Positions 48,138 to 60,852 of a stretch of 64,000 nt of DNA are shown here, in pieces. The DNA is from Catonia carolina. Taxonomy: Eukaryota; Arthropoda; Insecta; Hemiptera; Achilidae. The stretch spans positions 1 to 64,000 of the forward strand of contig JAQMRL010000016.1 of NCBI GenBank assembly GCA_035578175.1. Direction: 5' to 3'. The notes below the pieces were generated by a model, which did no database searches, had not been told where the DNA came from, and saw only the letters and a list, made by a program, of their open reading frames with translations. The position numbers and the translations under genes are program-made. Within the stretch, counting starts at the first letter, position 1; each line of letters starts with the position of its first letter.

Positions 48138-48910
48138 TCTGGTGTGAAACACTCACACAACTTTCTCTTGCCAATGCAAATAATTAACAAAATAACCTAA
48201 CATTAGTAATAAAACATTACAAATAAATAAAAAACTAACCTCAAAATCATAACCTTAATTTAATCATGAGAGAAACACGCAAAATAAAAATCAACCTCAG
48301 TTCGGCCTAAAAATACGGGAAATCAATCTTTCACGCTCAACTAGGCTCTGTAGAGAAAAATGCTTGAAATAAAAGTTGTAGATCTTTTAATTTTCTATAA
48401 ATTTTATTAAATACACTTTTGTCGTAAAATGTATTCTAAGGCCGAAATCTTAAAAAAATCGATTTTTCACACGTTTTCGTGAGAAAAAACCAGAAAATAG
48501 CTAATTACCGCTAAACTAAGCGGTATACAAAAAAATGTTTGAAATAAAAGTTGTAGGTTTTTAAATTCTCTACAACTTTTATTATATAACGTTTCGCGCT
48601 AAATTGCATATTAAAGCCATAATCTTAAAAAAACTATGTTTTTACGTGAAATCAGCCTCACTCAGAATTTCAGTAAACATGACGCCTATCCTATCTTGTA
48701 GAGAATAAAAAATTGAGTAATCCAGGCGATTTTTAAAAAAATGGTAGGACCAGTTTTTGAGAAAATTGCAAAAAAGTGAAAAATTACACGAATAAACTAC
48801 TACTTCCGGTTGACCGATTTTGATGAAAATGTTTGTGTCGGGTCCGGTAGTGGTATGTAACTTGTTTCAAGTTCCAACAATGTTCCGTTCTTGAGATATT
48901 CTGTACACAC

Positions 48911-48950
<40 letters not shown>

Positions 48951-48963
48951 TCACACACACTCT

Positions 48964-49016
<53 letters not shown>

Positions 49017-49060
49017 TTACACACACACACACACTTACACACACACACACACACACACAC

Positions 49061-49127
<67 letters not shown>

Positions 49128-49257
49128 AATCGCTAAAAACATGTTTTTTGGGTTCAGGGGGTCTGAAAACGTATAGATCCGGTGAAAACTCGATTTCGAA
49201 AAATCGACATGAAAACAATACTTTCCTTCCTATATATTCATATAGGCAAGAGAAAGT
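48138..49257 (-). mobile_element. Helentron-like element HL-33
   Basis: Full-length, the longest copy (1,120 bp), because its AC tract spans 48904-49127 with CG and ACTT interruptions. Confidence 0.94.
48904..49127. repeat. (AC)n microsatellite inside HL-33
   Basis: About 224 bp AC with short GCGCGC and TTAC interruptions. Confidence 0.97.
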
Positions 49258-51717
49258 AATAAGGATTAAAATACACATAAAACATTTTTTTTTTTTTTTT
49301 TTTAATAACTGTAAATCTACGATCTGCTCTCATAGAACAATGAGTAGATGTGTTGTAAGTATAAATCTTGAGTAAGTAATACTCCTTGGTATTACTCTGT
49401 AAAATTTCCCATTTTGTTGTATTGATCTTACCAGGAATGTAAAATAAATTACACAATCACATATTAAAATAAATCTTAAGGGTGTAGTCTGCATAGTCTT
49501 CTGTGTGTTCCACTGTTGTCTAGGAGATTGATGGCTTCTGGATTCTGATGATTTTCAAGTCTTGTTTGGTAACTGGTGCAAAATTTCTGTATAGCTTCGT
49601 GTACCGTGGGAGTGTTCGTGTCTCTGTGCAATATAGTGTTGTATATGTACCAAGGTGAGTCCATGATGTTTCCAAGTATTTTTGACTGAAACCGTTGAAT
49701 TATTTTAATGTTACTGTGACTTGCTGTGCCCCAGAGTTGTATCCTATATGTCCACACAGGTTTAAGTACAGTTTTATAAATTAACAATTTGTTTTGTGCC
49801 GATAATTTGGATTTTCCATTAAGCATCTAATACAGCTGTTGGTATTTAAGATTTAACTGTTTTCGTTTGTTCCATATGTGAGTCCTCCATGTTAGACGCC
49901 TGTCCAGGTGGAGGCCAAGATATTTTGCCGTATCGGATTTTGAAATTTGTTCGTTGTTCAAAAACACTGGTGAACATGTTTCCCGTTTTAGTGTAAATGT
50001 GACGTGCAGACTCTTGTGTTCATTTGTTTTTATACGCCACTTTTTTTGCCAATTTTGTACGCTGTCTAAGTGTTGCTGCAAGTTATGAGATGCAATTTGT
50101 GCATCTTCGTGTATTGCCTGAATGGCTGTGTCGTCGGCAAATGTTGCCACTGTAGTGTTGTCATTTTGTGGAAGATCAGAAGTGTAAATGGTGTACAAAA
50201 CAGGAGACAGCACGCTTCCTTGAGGAACACCAGCTTCAATTAATTTTAGAGATGATTGTTCGTCCTTATATTTCACTGTAAAGTATCGGTCCTCCAAATA
50301 AGATGCAATAATTGAGTAATACTGATGGGGAAGATTTTGTTTAATCTTAAAAAGAAGACCCGCATGCCACACTTTGTCAAAGGCTTGCTTGATGTCAAGA
50401 AATGCCGTGGAGCAATATTTCTTTTCTTCAAGTGCTTTGTAGATGTTGTTTACAACTCTGTGAATTTGCTCAATCGTGCCATGACCTTTTCTGAAACCAA
50501 ACTAGCAATTCGGAATGAGATTTATGGTATCCAGTACTGGGCGTAATCTCTGAAGCAATAATTTTTCAAATACTTTTGAAAGAATTGGCAACAAACTTAT
50601 TGGGCTGTAAGATGATATTTCGTGTGGTGGTTTCCCAGGTTTTAGGATAATTATAATTTGAGCAACTTTCCAGTAAGAAGGAAAGTACTCCAGACGTAAT
50701 ATTGCATTAAAAATTATTGTAATCAGCCTAAGGGCCTTGTCAGGAAGTTCTTTCAAAATTTTCCCCGTGATGAGGTCAAAACCTGGTGCTTTATTCGAAC
50801 TCAAATTTACTTTAATGGTGTGTTTTATTTCAGACAATTTAAATACTTTTATTGGAGAACTCATTTGAAACGGAGAACTAAAAAATTCAAATAATTCTTT
50901 TTCATCGTCTGGATTGCATTCAGATGGGAAAGGTTTAAAACCCTCTGATAGGTACTCGGCAACCGCTTCAGCTTTGTCATGATTACTTTTAGCCCAGCCA
51001 GTTGAAGTTTTAAATGGAGATGTGTGTTGCTTCGGACGTTTAGCTTTCTTCATTTGCTTCCACAAAGAATAGTTTGTCGTGTTGTCAGGAGACAAGAGTT
51101 TCAAATATTGTTGTATTGAGTCGTTAGTAAAATTCCGTAACATTCGTTTCAAAGTTTGGGCAGCGTTATTGAAGAGCCTTTTGTCATGAGGGTTCCTAGA
51201 GCGTTGCCAATTTCTTCGAAGTCGTCGTTTTTCAGTAATGGCCTGTTTTAAGTAACCTGGTAGATATGCGGTTTGTTTTGAGAGCCTAATAACCGGTGTA
51301 GCTTCCCAGCCAGCAGTTTGAATCGTTTCAATTAGATGTTCTACAGCGCTGTCGATATCGGTCGTATCTTGTAATCTCAAGTTGCAATCAAGATTTGCTT
51401 CCACTAAAGTTCTAAACGAATCCCAATCAGTATGTTTATTGTGTAAGGCTGGAAGAGGCGATTGAGTTTGCAGGTTTTGACTGAGCGAAACGATGACCGG
51501 TGAGTGATCGGATGACAGGTCAAAACTTGATTCAATGTTCGCATAAACGTCTGGAATACCTTTCGTCATGAAGAAGTCTAAAAGATCTGGCACTCTGTTT
51601 TCATCAGTCGGCCAATACGTGGGCTCACCTGTAGACAAGCATATTAACTGAAGATCTTGAATCACAGTAAGTAGAACTCGTCCTCTTGGAGATGTTAGTC
51701 TAGAGCCCCAGTATGTA

Positions 51718-52670
51718 ACGGGTGATTCAAAAAGAGCGCCGGTTTTTAAACGGCTGGTAAATTTTTGTTTATCGGTTGGCAACATTGTTTGACCACAATT
51801 CTATTTCGGAGAACATTCCGATTGACGATTCAGTTGTAGTTTCTCTTGTTCGCAGTGTAGTACTCTCGCAGTCTGTGTCTAACCATGGAGAAGTTTACTA
51901 TTGCACAACGAGTGTTAATCGTCAAACATTTTACCAGAGTGGAGAGAGTTATGCGGCTACTGTCAGGCGACTTCGCGGTACTCTAGGACGTAATGAAGCA
52001 CCGAATGAATCAACAGTTCGCAGGCTCATGAAAAAGTTTTTTGAGACGGGTTCAACAGTCGACCTTAAAAGTTCTGGACGTCGTCGTTCTGGCCGAACTG
52101 AGCAGAACGTTGCGTTGGTTCGTGACAGTGTAGCTGTTAGCCCAGCAAAATCAATACGTCGCCGTTCTCAACAATTGGGTTTACGATGTTCTTCTGTACG
52201 GAGAATTCTTCGGTACGATCTCCAATATCACCCGTATAAAATTCAGTTGCTGCACGAGAAACAATGTTGTTGCTCCGTGAACGGTTCCAGGATCGCATCA
52301 TTTCTCGTAATTCCGACCATCAATGGCCACCAAGGTCGTGTGACTTGACGCCTTGTGACTTTCATCTTTGGGATCATCTGAAGTCATTGGTGTATGCCAA
52401 TAAACCCCTAAACATCAATGACTTGAAAAAGGAAATTCGACGGGTTATCGGGCAAATGGAAGTCGAAACTTGTCGTGCAGTAATATCCAATTTCATGGAC
52501 AGAGTTGATGCGTGCCAGCGCAGTAGAGGAGGACACATGCATGACATCATTTTTCATACATGAAATCGGAAGGTAAGATGAACTTGTTGATGTATTTATT
52601 TTCAGTTTTTCAATAAAATAAATCTCTTAATTTGATATATCAAAACCGGCGCTCTTTTTGAATCACCCTA
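51718..52670 (+). mobile_element. Mariner-like deletion derivative, copy MAR-4, inside Jockey
   Basis: 953 bp with TA duplications at 51716-51717 and 52671-52672. Removing it and one TA restores an uninterrupted endonuclease reading (GADFNSKSTYWGSR), which fixes the element boundaries. It opposes the host element. The transposase is again split (HTH half from 51776, catalytic C-terminal half 52264-52563), and one A missing near 51926 shifts the start. Confidence 0.95.
51887..52563 (+). pseudogene. Mariner-like transposase of MAR-4, broken
   Basis: The HTH and linker regions (FYQSGESYAATVRRLRG, SSGRRRSGRTEQN) and the C-terminal piece (WPPRSCDLTPCDFHLWDHLK) lie in different frames. The first two catalytic aspartates are absent through the family-wide deletion. 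Confidence 0.85.
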
Positions 52671-53104
52671 TACTTTTGGAATTAAAATCAGCTCCAACTA
52701 TAAACCGTCTTCCTAAACTGTTGAAAAACGTGACAAGAATTTCAGGATTCAGTCTATATCGTGGCGGTAAATAAGCAGCGGATATGGTTGTGAAGTGGAC
52801 CGATCCAGTCTGTTACCACAACACTACTGGCTTGAATCTCATCCGTTTGATATGGAGGTAACTGGTAGTGAACAATAGGACTCTTAATGAGTAGAGCTGA
52901 ACCTCCATGTGCTCTTCCATCCGGAGAATTTGTGTTATATATGTCAAAACCAGGAATTTTAAACGTGTGTTGTTGCGGAAAATGCGTTTCTGAAATCAAT
53001 ATTATGTCCAAGTTCTGGTCTATTATAAAGGCGTGTAGTTCCTGTTTGTGCTGCATGAGTCAGTTGGCGTTCCAAAGTGCAATACGAAATCCCCGTTCCA
53101 TTAA

Positions 53105-53652
53105 CCCTTTATAGGGCAGTACTACGGGGAAAAATATACATGTTGTAAAATGCTAAATTTTGTTTTATAGGGATTTGAATAATGTACTTCTAATGCTAGA
53201 AAAGTAAGATTTCTTTTTTATGTCAATCCTTGGTAAATATACTTATCAAGGAATGTTTATTGAAATGGGGATCTCATAATATTTAATGGTAAGAATGCTT
53301 ATTAACACAACTTGCAGCCCAATATAACAGAAAAATGTGCCGAATAACTTATCTTAACTTTATATTAGCATAAATGCTTGCTTTCCCGTAAAAAACTTGA
53401 ATTTTCTAAGCACTGTACAAAAGTAACAACAAAACAACATGGTAGCGTATGCTGGTATGAATTCTTACCACATTCGTGCAACTCACAAAGAAAATGGTCG
53501 CTGCGCACTAATTTCAATATGTGAATAGCCTACTTACCAGAGAACATCTATAACACCATAAAATGCCAATAGGGTTCAACTGCATGGCTTATTCTTTAAA
53601 AAATCGACCTTATTGCCAGCGGTAAGTATACCTACCACAAACCTATAAAGGG
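53105..53652. mobile_element. piggyBac-like MITE between Jockey ORF1 and ORF2
   Basis: 548 bp with ends CCCTTTATAGG and CCTATAAAGGG and TTAA on both sides (53101-53104, 53653-53656). This is the TTAA duplication and CCC/GGG terminus of piggyBac elements. No ORF of note inside. Confidence 0.9.
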
Positions 53653-54983
53653 TTAATGCAGTTTTGTCAGAAGTGATGATATGATGTTTAGAATAGTGCG
53701 TATGTCTTCAGATAATTTTAATTGGTTCTCTATTTGACGTTCAAGTAATTGTTCCAGTTTTGAAAGTCTTGTGTCCATACAAATGACATTTGACGGGTAT
53801 GAAGGTTGTTTGTCTTGAGTTTCAGTGGAGTGAACTTTAGTGGCTTGTGCATAGGATTGAGGTCTGTTTAAAAGGCGAGGGTCCCGAGGAGAAACAGATG
53901 GAGAAATTTTTTGAGGAGCAGGTACTTTATCCCTGTCTGGTGTAGCCTCCGGTCTGGCTTCTGAAGTATTAGTGTCATTTTGGTACGTTGTAATTCGTTT
54001 TCTGGGTGAAGGAAATTTTCTCATTTTGATCTCCTTATAAATAGAGCATCCCTTGTATTTAGCGGGATGCTCACCATTACACAGCACACACTTCGCTTTT
54101 GTAGTCCTGTCTTTCTTAGGACACTCCTGAGTCGAATGGTCTTTTGCGCACTTCACACAGCGAAATGGATGCCGACAATATCCCTTGGAATGACCATATC
54201 GTTGGCATCGTTGGCATTGGATTATTTCCTTTTTGTCATAAGGCATTTCAAATTTTATATGCGCCTTCAACAGATATTCAATATCTAGGATGTCTTTATT
54301 GTTTTCGTTTTTCAGCATATCAATAAAAAATAAATTTAACGGTTCCTTTGTTGTTCTGTGCTTAACGTTATGGATTCTAATTATTCTGTCCCCTTTACTT
54401 TCTATGTCAGATTTTAAATCATCGAGATCTACCGTATGGTGCATTCCTCTCAGTACTACTCTAAAATTTCGTTGATTACTAAGTTGAAAAGTATGAAAAC
54501 TGACTCGTTCTTTTTCCAATAATTTTGCGATTAGCACATAAGTTTTAGTGTCGTTAGGTATCAATTTCACTTGGTTCTTATTCTGCAGTTTATAAATGTA
54601 CTGATCTTTAGCTACGGAATCAATTAAACGTAAAGTGTTATTTATGTCAACAACGTCAATAAAAATCGGCTTCGGTTTCTCTGTAGACGGGTTGTCGTGG
54701 TCGTTGAGGTCAAACTTTTCAACAAATACTAATTGGTCAAATTTCTTGGACAATTCGATAGATTGTTTACTAAAAGTTTTAATTTTATCCGTTAATGCAT
54801 TTCGTTTCGTACTGTGATTGGACGTGTTGATGTCTTCATTTTGACGTTTTTTGCCTCGTATGGTTCGCCAATCATTACCGGCGCAGTGAGTGACGTCACT
54901 GTTACGACACAATTCAAACTCGGCATCACTGGGACTAACTGAAACAGCTGTTCCGTGATTCGAATAGAAGACTTATCATTCAT
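53653..54983 (-). pseudogene. Jockey ORF1 (Gag-like, zinc-knuckle protein)
   Basis: The likely start is the ATG at 54983 (MNDKSSIRITEQLF). A single frameshift near 54935 moves to the long open frame reading SPSDAEFELCRNSDVTHCAG and on to the stop at 53653. The 54912 start is internal. Middle part: RNFRVVLRGMHHTVDLDDL (RNA-recognition-like PRE region). Three zinc knuckles follow: CQRCQRYGHSKGYC, then CVKCAKDHSTQEC, then CVLCNGEHPAKYKGC. The C-terminal part is Pro/Ser rich with a short coiled-coil-like end. It would bind element RNA and form the RNP. The stop TAA lies in the TTAA duplicated by the MITE. Confidence 0.9.
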
Positions 54984-54990
54984 TATAAAG

Positions 54991-55152
54991 AAGAAGAAAA
55001 CGCCAATTCTAGTAAGTTTTTAAAACGTAGGTTATAAATTGTTTGTCGCAAATTAAAATTATCACACCTCTCAAAACAAACACCATAACTGTTTTTAATA
55101 CTTACATCTTTATTTGCTGTCAATAAACACAATTCACCACACATTAAAAAAA
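54991..55152. other. Jockey 5' end region or flank
   Basis: No coding signal; boundary of the element not resolvable here. Confidence 0.35.
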
Positions 55153-55938
55153 TCTGGTGTGAAACACTTACACTACTTTCTCTTGCCAATGCAAATAATT
55201 AATAATAAACCTAACATTAGTATTAAAACATTAGAAATAAACAAAAACTAACCTCAAAAACATAACCTTATTTTAATCATGAGTGAATGACGCAAAATGA
55301 AAATCGAACTCAGTTTGGCTTAAAAATACGGAAAATCACTCTTTCACGCTAAACTAGGCTCTGTAGAGAAAAATGCTATAAATAAAAGTTGTAGATCTTT
55401 TAATTTTCTATAAATTTAATTATATACACTTTTGTCGTAAAATGCATACTAAGACCGAAATGTTAAAAAAATCTATTTTTCTCACGTTTTCGTGAGAAAA
55501 AAAAAATCGCAAATTACCGCTAAACTAAGCGTTATACCAAAAAATGTTTGCAACAGAAGTTGTAGGTTTTTAATTCTCTACAACTTTTATTATATAAGTT
55601 TTTGCGCTAAAATTTATATTAAAGCCGTAATCTTAAAAAAACAACGTTTTTACGTGAAAACAGCCTCACCGAGAATTTCAGCAAACATGGCGCCTACCCT
55701 ATCTTGTAGAGAATTAAAAATTTAGTAAACCAGGCGATTTATAAAAAAATCGTAGGACCAGTTTTTGAGAAAATCGCAAAAAAGTGAAAAATTATACGAA
55801 TAAACTACTACTTCCGGTTGACCGATTTTGATGAAAATGTTCGCGTCGGGTCCGGTAGTGGTATGTAACTTAAGTTTTAAGTTTCAAGTTCGTACGATGT
55901 TCCGTTCTTGAGATATTCTGTTCACACACAGACACACA

Positions 55939-55981
<43 letters not shown>

Positions 55982-56125
55982 ACACACACAGACCAATCGC
56001 TAAAAACATGTTTGTGTGGGTTCAGGGGGTCTGAAAACGTATAGATCCGGTGAAAACTCGATTTCTACAAATCGACATGAAAACAATACTTTCCTTCCTA
56101 TATATTCATATAGGCAAGAGAAAGT
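55153..56125 (-). mobile_element. Helentron-like element HL-34
   Basis: Full-length, AC tract 55923-55990 with AGAC interruptions. Confidence 0.94.
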
Positions 56126-56577
56126 AATATAACCTATGTTTAATTATTAGTAAACAATGTTTTCTCTTTGTTAGTGTAAGGTGAAGAGTGATAAACTCTT
56201 AAACAAGTAAACATCAGGAGGAATATTGAGGCGTTAGAAATGCGGTACTATAAGAGAAAGTGGGGAGAGTGAAAAATGAATGTGTTGTTGAGAATGGGTG
56301 AGAATCGGCGTCACACCCAGATCTCAGAAACTACAAGATATACCAACAAACTGTTTTCAAATTCGTAATCTACAAGAAAAATTAGGATTGGATTGAATTT
56401 GGAGTTCCGGTTTGCACCGGATGTGACCCAAAACCAGAAGTCAAGAAATCAGTCGGAATTTGTTTTTAAGTTTAAAGAGTTGAATTCCTTTTAAAAAGTT
56501 GAAACCGGAAGTGAGCCTAAACCGGAAGTCAAGAAATCAGTCGGAATTTGTAAAAATCAGTTTTATTACTTTCTCTT
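56126..56577. other. Spacer with a short repeated segment
   Basis: gtcaagaaatcagtcggaat occurs twice (about 56440 and 56529). No gene. Confidence 0.6.
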
Positions 56578-57506
56578 GCCTATATGAATATATAGGAAGG
56601 AAAGTACCTATTGTTTTCATGTCGATTTTTCGAAATCGAGTTTGCACCGGATCTATACGATTTCAGACCCCCTGAACCCAAAAAACATGTTTTTAGCGAT
56701 TGATCTGTGTGTGTGTGTGTGAACAGAATATCTCAAGAACGGAACAACGTACGAACTTCAAACTTGAAACTTAAGTTACATACCACTACCGGACCCGACA
56801 CGAACATTTTCATCAAAATCGGTCAACCGGAAATAGTAGTTTATTCGTATAATTTTTCACTTTTTTGTAATTTTCTCAAAAACTGGTCCTACAATTTTTT
56901 TTAAAATCGCCTCTTTACTCAATTTTTTATTCTCTAAAAGATAGGGTAGGCGCCATGTTTGCTGAAATTCTTGGTGAGCTTGTTTTTACGTAAAAAAAGA
57001 GTTTTTTTTAAGATTACGGCTTTAATATTAATTTTAGAGCAAAAATGTATGTAATAAAAGTTGTAGAGAATTTAGAAACCTACAACTTTTATTTCAAGCA
57101 TTTGTTTTGTATAACGCTTTTAGCTTAGCGGTAATTAGCGATTTTCTGCTTTTTCTCACGAAAACGTGTGAAAAATCGATTTTTTTAAGATTTCTGCCTT
57201 AGTATGCACTTTACGACAAAAGTGTATAATATAATAAAATTTATAGAAAATTAAGAGATTTACAACTTTTATTTAGAGAATTTTTCTCTACAGAGCCTAG
57301 TTTAGCGTGAAAGTGTGATTTTCCGTTTTTTTTAAGCCGAATTGAGTTCGATTTTCATTTTGCGTCATTCACTCATGATTAAAATAAGGTTATATTTTTG
57401 AGGTTAGTTTTTTGTTTATTTCTAATATGTCATTACTAATGTTAGGTTTTATTGTTTAAATTATTTGAATTGGCAAGAGAAAGTTGTGTGAGTGTTTCAC
57501 ACCAGA
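56578..57506 (+). mobile_element. Helentron-like element HL-35
   Basis: Full-length with a short TG tract (56707-56721). Confidence 0.93.
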
Positions 57507-57674
57507 TTTTTAGATCCCTTTTAAGCAGCCCTGGACTGGATGTCTCTTTCTGTCATGTGTTTATCTGTAATGAGGCTTCCCAAGTACAATAAATATATAA
57601 AATAGTTTTTATAAGTTTAAAAAGAATTTTTAAACTTTTTTAAAGTTAAATTTTTAAAGAAAAGTTAAAAGTTA
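57507..57674. other. Spacer
   Basis: Nothing recognised. Confidence 0.35.
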
Positions 57675-58195
57675 TTAGTCAACTTAACCCACTGCTTTGG
57701 TCAGAAACTCTCAGTCTAAGGACTAAAAGAATGATGAACGATGCCATCCTTAGAAGTGTTCTGATGTATGGCGCAGAAGCATGGGAGTTAACAAAAAGAA
57801 ATAAAGATAGACTGAATGCAGTGGAAATGGACTTCCTGAGACGCAGCTGCAGGGTATCTAGGATAGGGCACATAAGAAATGAAGAAATAAGAAGAAGAAT
57901 GAATCAACAGGAGTCAGTTGTTGAAGCAATAGAAAGTCGCCAACTGTTATGGTATGGACATGTAAAAAGAATGTCAGAAGCTAGATGGCCCAAGTTCATA
58001 ATGGAATGGACACCTCAAGAAAGGAGAAAAAGGGTGCGCCCTCCTAGAAAATGGGAGCAAGACATTCAAAACGCCATGAATTTGAGGCAGCTGGCTCCTG
58101 AAGATGCACTGGATAGGGGCAAATGGAGGTTGAAATGCGAGAAACGGCCTGATGATACTGTAAGAGACCTCGCTTAAGTAAGTTAAGTAAGTAAA
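57675..58195 (+). pseudogene. LINE RT C-terminal fragment with a TAAG tail
   Basis: An open frame from at least 57731 to 58177 reads ILRSVLMYGAEAWELTKRN, CRVSRIGHIRNEEIRRRMNQ, SRQLLWYGHVKRMSEARWPK, then RPPRKWEQDIQNAM. These are typical C-terminal motifs of endonuclease-RT LINEs. The 3' end is a short (TAAG)n tail. 5'-truncated; not functional alone. Confidence 0.85.
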
Positions 58196-58270
58196 AAGAA
58201 TTTTGTTTATCATTTATTAATAACTAGATCCCGACAAAACCTGCAACAAATATTACATTAATATAAAAAA

Positions 58271-59047
58271 TCTGCTGTGAAACACTCACACAACTTTCTC
58301 TTGCCAATGCAAATAATTTAAACAATAAAACCTAACATTAGTAATAAAACATTAGAAATAAACAAAAAACTAACCTCAATAAATATAACCTTATTTTAAT
58401 CATGAGTGAAAGACGCAAAATGAAAATCAACCTTAGTTTGGCTTAAAAATACGGAAAATCACTCTTTCACGCTAAACTAGGCTCTGTAGAGAAAAATGCT
58501 TTAAATAAAAATTGTAGATCGTTCAATTTCCTATAAATTTCATTATACACTTTTGTCGTAAAATGCATACTAAGCCCGAAATCTTAAAATAATCGATTTG
58601 TCACAAGTTTTCGTGAGAAAAAAAACATAAAATCGCTAATTACCGCTAAACTAAGCGTTATACAAAAAAATATTATATATAAAAGTTGTAGGACTTTAAA
58701 TTCTCTATAACTTTAATTATGTAAATTTTTGCTCTAAAATGCATATTAAAGCTGTAATCTTAAAAACACAATTTCTTTACGTGAAAACAGCGTCACCGAG
58801 AATTTCAGCAAACATGGCGCCTACCCTATCTTGTAGAGAATAAAAAATTGAGTAAACCAGGCGATTTAAAGAAAAATCGTAGGACCAGTTTTTGAGAAAA
58901 TCGCAAAAAAGTGAAAAATTACATGTATAAACTACTACTTCCGGTTGACCGATTTTGATGAAAATGTTCGTGTCGAGTCCGGTAGTGGTATGTAACTTAA
59001 GTTTTAATTTTCAAGTTCGTACGATGTTCTGTTCTTGAGATTTTCTG

Positions 59048-59096
<49 letters not shown>

Positions 59097-59242
59097 CAAT
59101 AGGTAAAAATGTTGTGTGTGTGGGTTGAGGGTGTCTATTTAGGTGTATATTCGGGTGAAGAGTATACTCGTATTTGTTAAAATCGACATGATAACAATAC
59201 TTTCCTTCCCATGTACGAGTATTCATATAGGCAAGAGAAAGT
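58271..59242 (-). mobile_element. Helentron-like element HL-36
   Basis: Full-length, AC tract 59050-59093. Confidence 0.93.
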
Positions 59243-59671
59243 AAAAATGTGAGATTACTCGGTGAAGTAGCTGTAGTATTAATTTTTCAGATTTTTATTA
59301 GAGTTAAAAAATTCTATTTAGTAAGAGGATTTTGTAGTAACTCATGCTAATAGAGAGGGGGTTAGTAATACATGTAATATTTATAAGGCCGTAATGTTAG
59401 TCAAAGAATTCTTATCACCCGACGTCATCTAGATCTACGTGGCAGTGACCATAAAATGTGAGGAAAGAATAATGGGGTGGTGGTGGGGGATGAAGGGTTA
59501 CTCGCACGGCTCATTCATCTTTTCCACCCTCAGTGTGACATTTTTATGAGGAATAACTAGAAAGATGGAGGGATGTTACCATGTTTAAAGGTCCACCCTC
59601 ATTTTTTTAAGTAACGTTGTTTTTTAGTACTTTGAATATTATTTACTAAAATAACATAAATAATAATTTTT
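59243..59671. other. Spacer, nothing recognised
   Basis: No feature seen. Confidence 0.4.
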
Positions 59672-59804
59672 ACTTTCTCTTGCCTATAGGAATATAATAG
59701 GAAGGAAAGTATTGTTTTCATATCGATTTTAACAAATACACTCTTCACCGGATCTACACGTAAACAGACCCCCTCAACCCACACAAACATGTTTTTAGCG
59801 ATTG

Positions 59805-59864
<60 letters not shown>

Positions 59865-60493
59865 CTGTGAGTGTGTGTGTGAACAGATTATCTCAAGAAC
59901 GAAACATCGTATGAACTTGAAATTAAAACGTAAGTTGCATACCACTACCGGACCCGGCACGAACATTTTCATCAAAATCGGTCAACCGGAAGTAGTAGTT
60001 TATGCGTTTAATTTTTCACTTTTTTGCGATTTTCTCAAAAACTGGTCCTACGATTTTTTTAAAAAATCGCCTGGTTTACTAAATTTTTTATACTTTACAA
60101 GAGAGGGTAGGCGCCATGTTGGCTGAAATTCTCGGTGAGGCTGTTTTCACGTAAAAAAATTGTTTTTTTTAAGATTCCAGCTATAATATGCATTTCAGCG
60201 CAACAATGTATTAATAAAATTTGTAGGAAATTTAAAATTCTACAACTTTTATTTCAAATAAATGTTTTTGTATAACGTTTAGTTTAGCGGTAATTAGTAA
60301 TTTTCTCACAAAAACGTGTGAAAAATCTATTTTTAAGATTTCGGCCTTAGTATGCATTTTACGACAAAAGTGTACATAATCGCATTTATAGAAAATAAAA
60401 AGATCTACAACTTTTAGTTATAGCATTTTTCTCTACAGAGCCTAGTTTAGCGTGAAAGAGTGATTTTCCGTATTTTTAAGCCATACTGAGGTT
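59672..60493 (+). mobile_element. Helentron-like element HL-37 (3'-truncated)
   Basis: 5' end intact, TG tract 59807-59880. Stops at gccatactgaggtt, about 140 bp before the expected end. Confidence 0.9.
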
Positions 60494-60784
60494 GTGATTT
60501 TGATATTAATGGTAGTTTACCCAGTGATAATTGTAAGTTGAATTTTAACGCATTCCCTTTGAGCTTAGCAATAAATAATTGTTAGCGGTGGATGATTCTA
60601 ATACGTCACGTCGCGTGAATGTATAATGAGAGCCTAATGAAATTGAATACTGACAATTTAATCATCATATTAGACCTAGCCAACTACTAAATATAATCTA
60701 AGTTATATAAATTGGCTGGTCTCTATTTCCAGACTTTTATATAAATCTGCAAAAGAGCCTACCATCAAGTGACGTGTTTTATGA
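60494..60784. other. Spacer, nothing recognised
   Basis: No feature seen. Confidence 0.35.
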
Positions 60785-60848
60785 AAAGTCTGGAGTGAAA
60801 CATTCGCACAAAATTGTTGACAATATAAATAATGAAAAATTAACCTAT
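60785..60848 (-). mobile_element. Helentron-like 3' end relic HL-38
   Basis: agtctggagtgaaacattcg, acaatataaataatg and aaattaacct resemble a decayed 3' end; HL-39 starts at its edge in opposite orientation. Confidence 0.6.
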
Positions 60849-60852
60849 TTTT

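Larger units (their letters stand above)
49476..53101 (-). pseudogene. Jockey ORF2: endonuclease and reverse transcriptase, broken
   Basis: Begins at the ATG at 53101-53099 (MERGFRIALWNAN), overlapping the ORF1 stop as TAATG. Endonuclease signs: ISETHFPQ, GADFNSKS (split by MAR-4), YWGSRLTSPRGR and SSDHSPVIVSLS. RT signs: YSPISLLPILSKVFEKLLL, FGFRKGHGTIEQIHRV, AFLDIKQAFDKVW, GVPQGSVLSPVLY, the catalytic FADDTAI, then KYLGLHLDRRLTW. Three stops (TGA at 53060-53062; TAG at 50502-50504; TAG at 49827-49829) replace likely sense codons, and there is a frameshift near 52795. The catalytic residues themselves are retained, so decay is recent. It would cut target DNA and copy its own RNA if intact. 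Confidence 0.9.
49285..54990 (-). mobile_element. Jockey-type non-LTR retrotransposon, nearly complete, disabled
   Basis: Minus-strand element with A tail (T run 49285-49303), 3' UTR, ORF2 (endonuclease plus RT) and ORF1. It is interrupted by MAR-4 (51718-52670) and a piggyBac-like MITE (53105-53652). Without these it would be about 4.2 kb, near the usual size for Jockey relatives. The 5' end near 54990 is approximate and I could not confirm a target duplication. Confidence 0.9.

Noticed and set aside
53105..53652. Intron between Jockey ORF1 and ORF2
   Set aside because: Inverted CCC/GGG ends and TTAA on both sides fit a piggyBac-like MITE; there are no GT-AG borders at the junctions.
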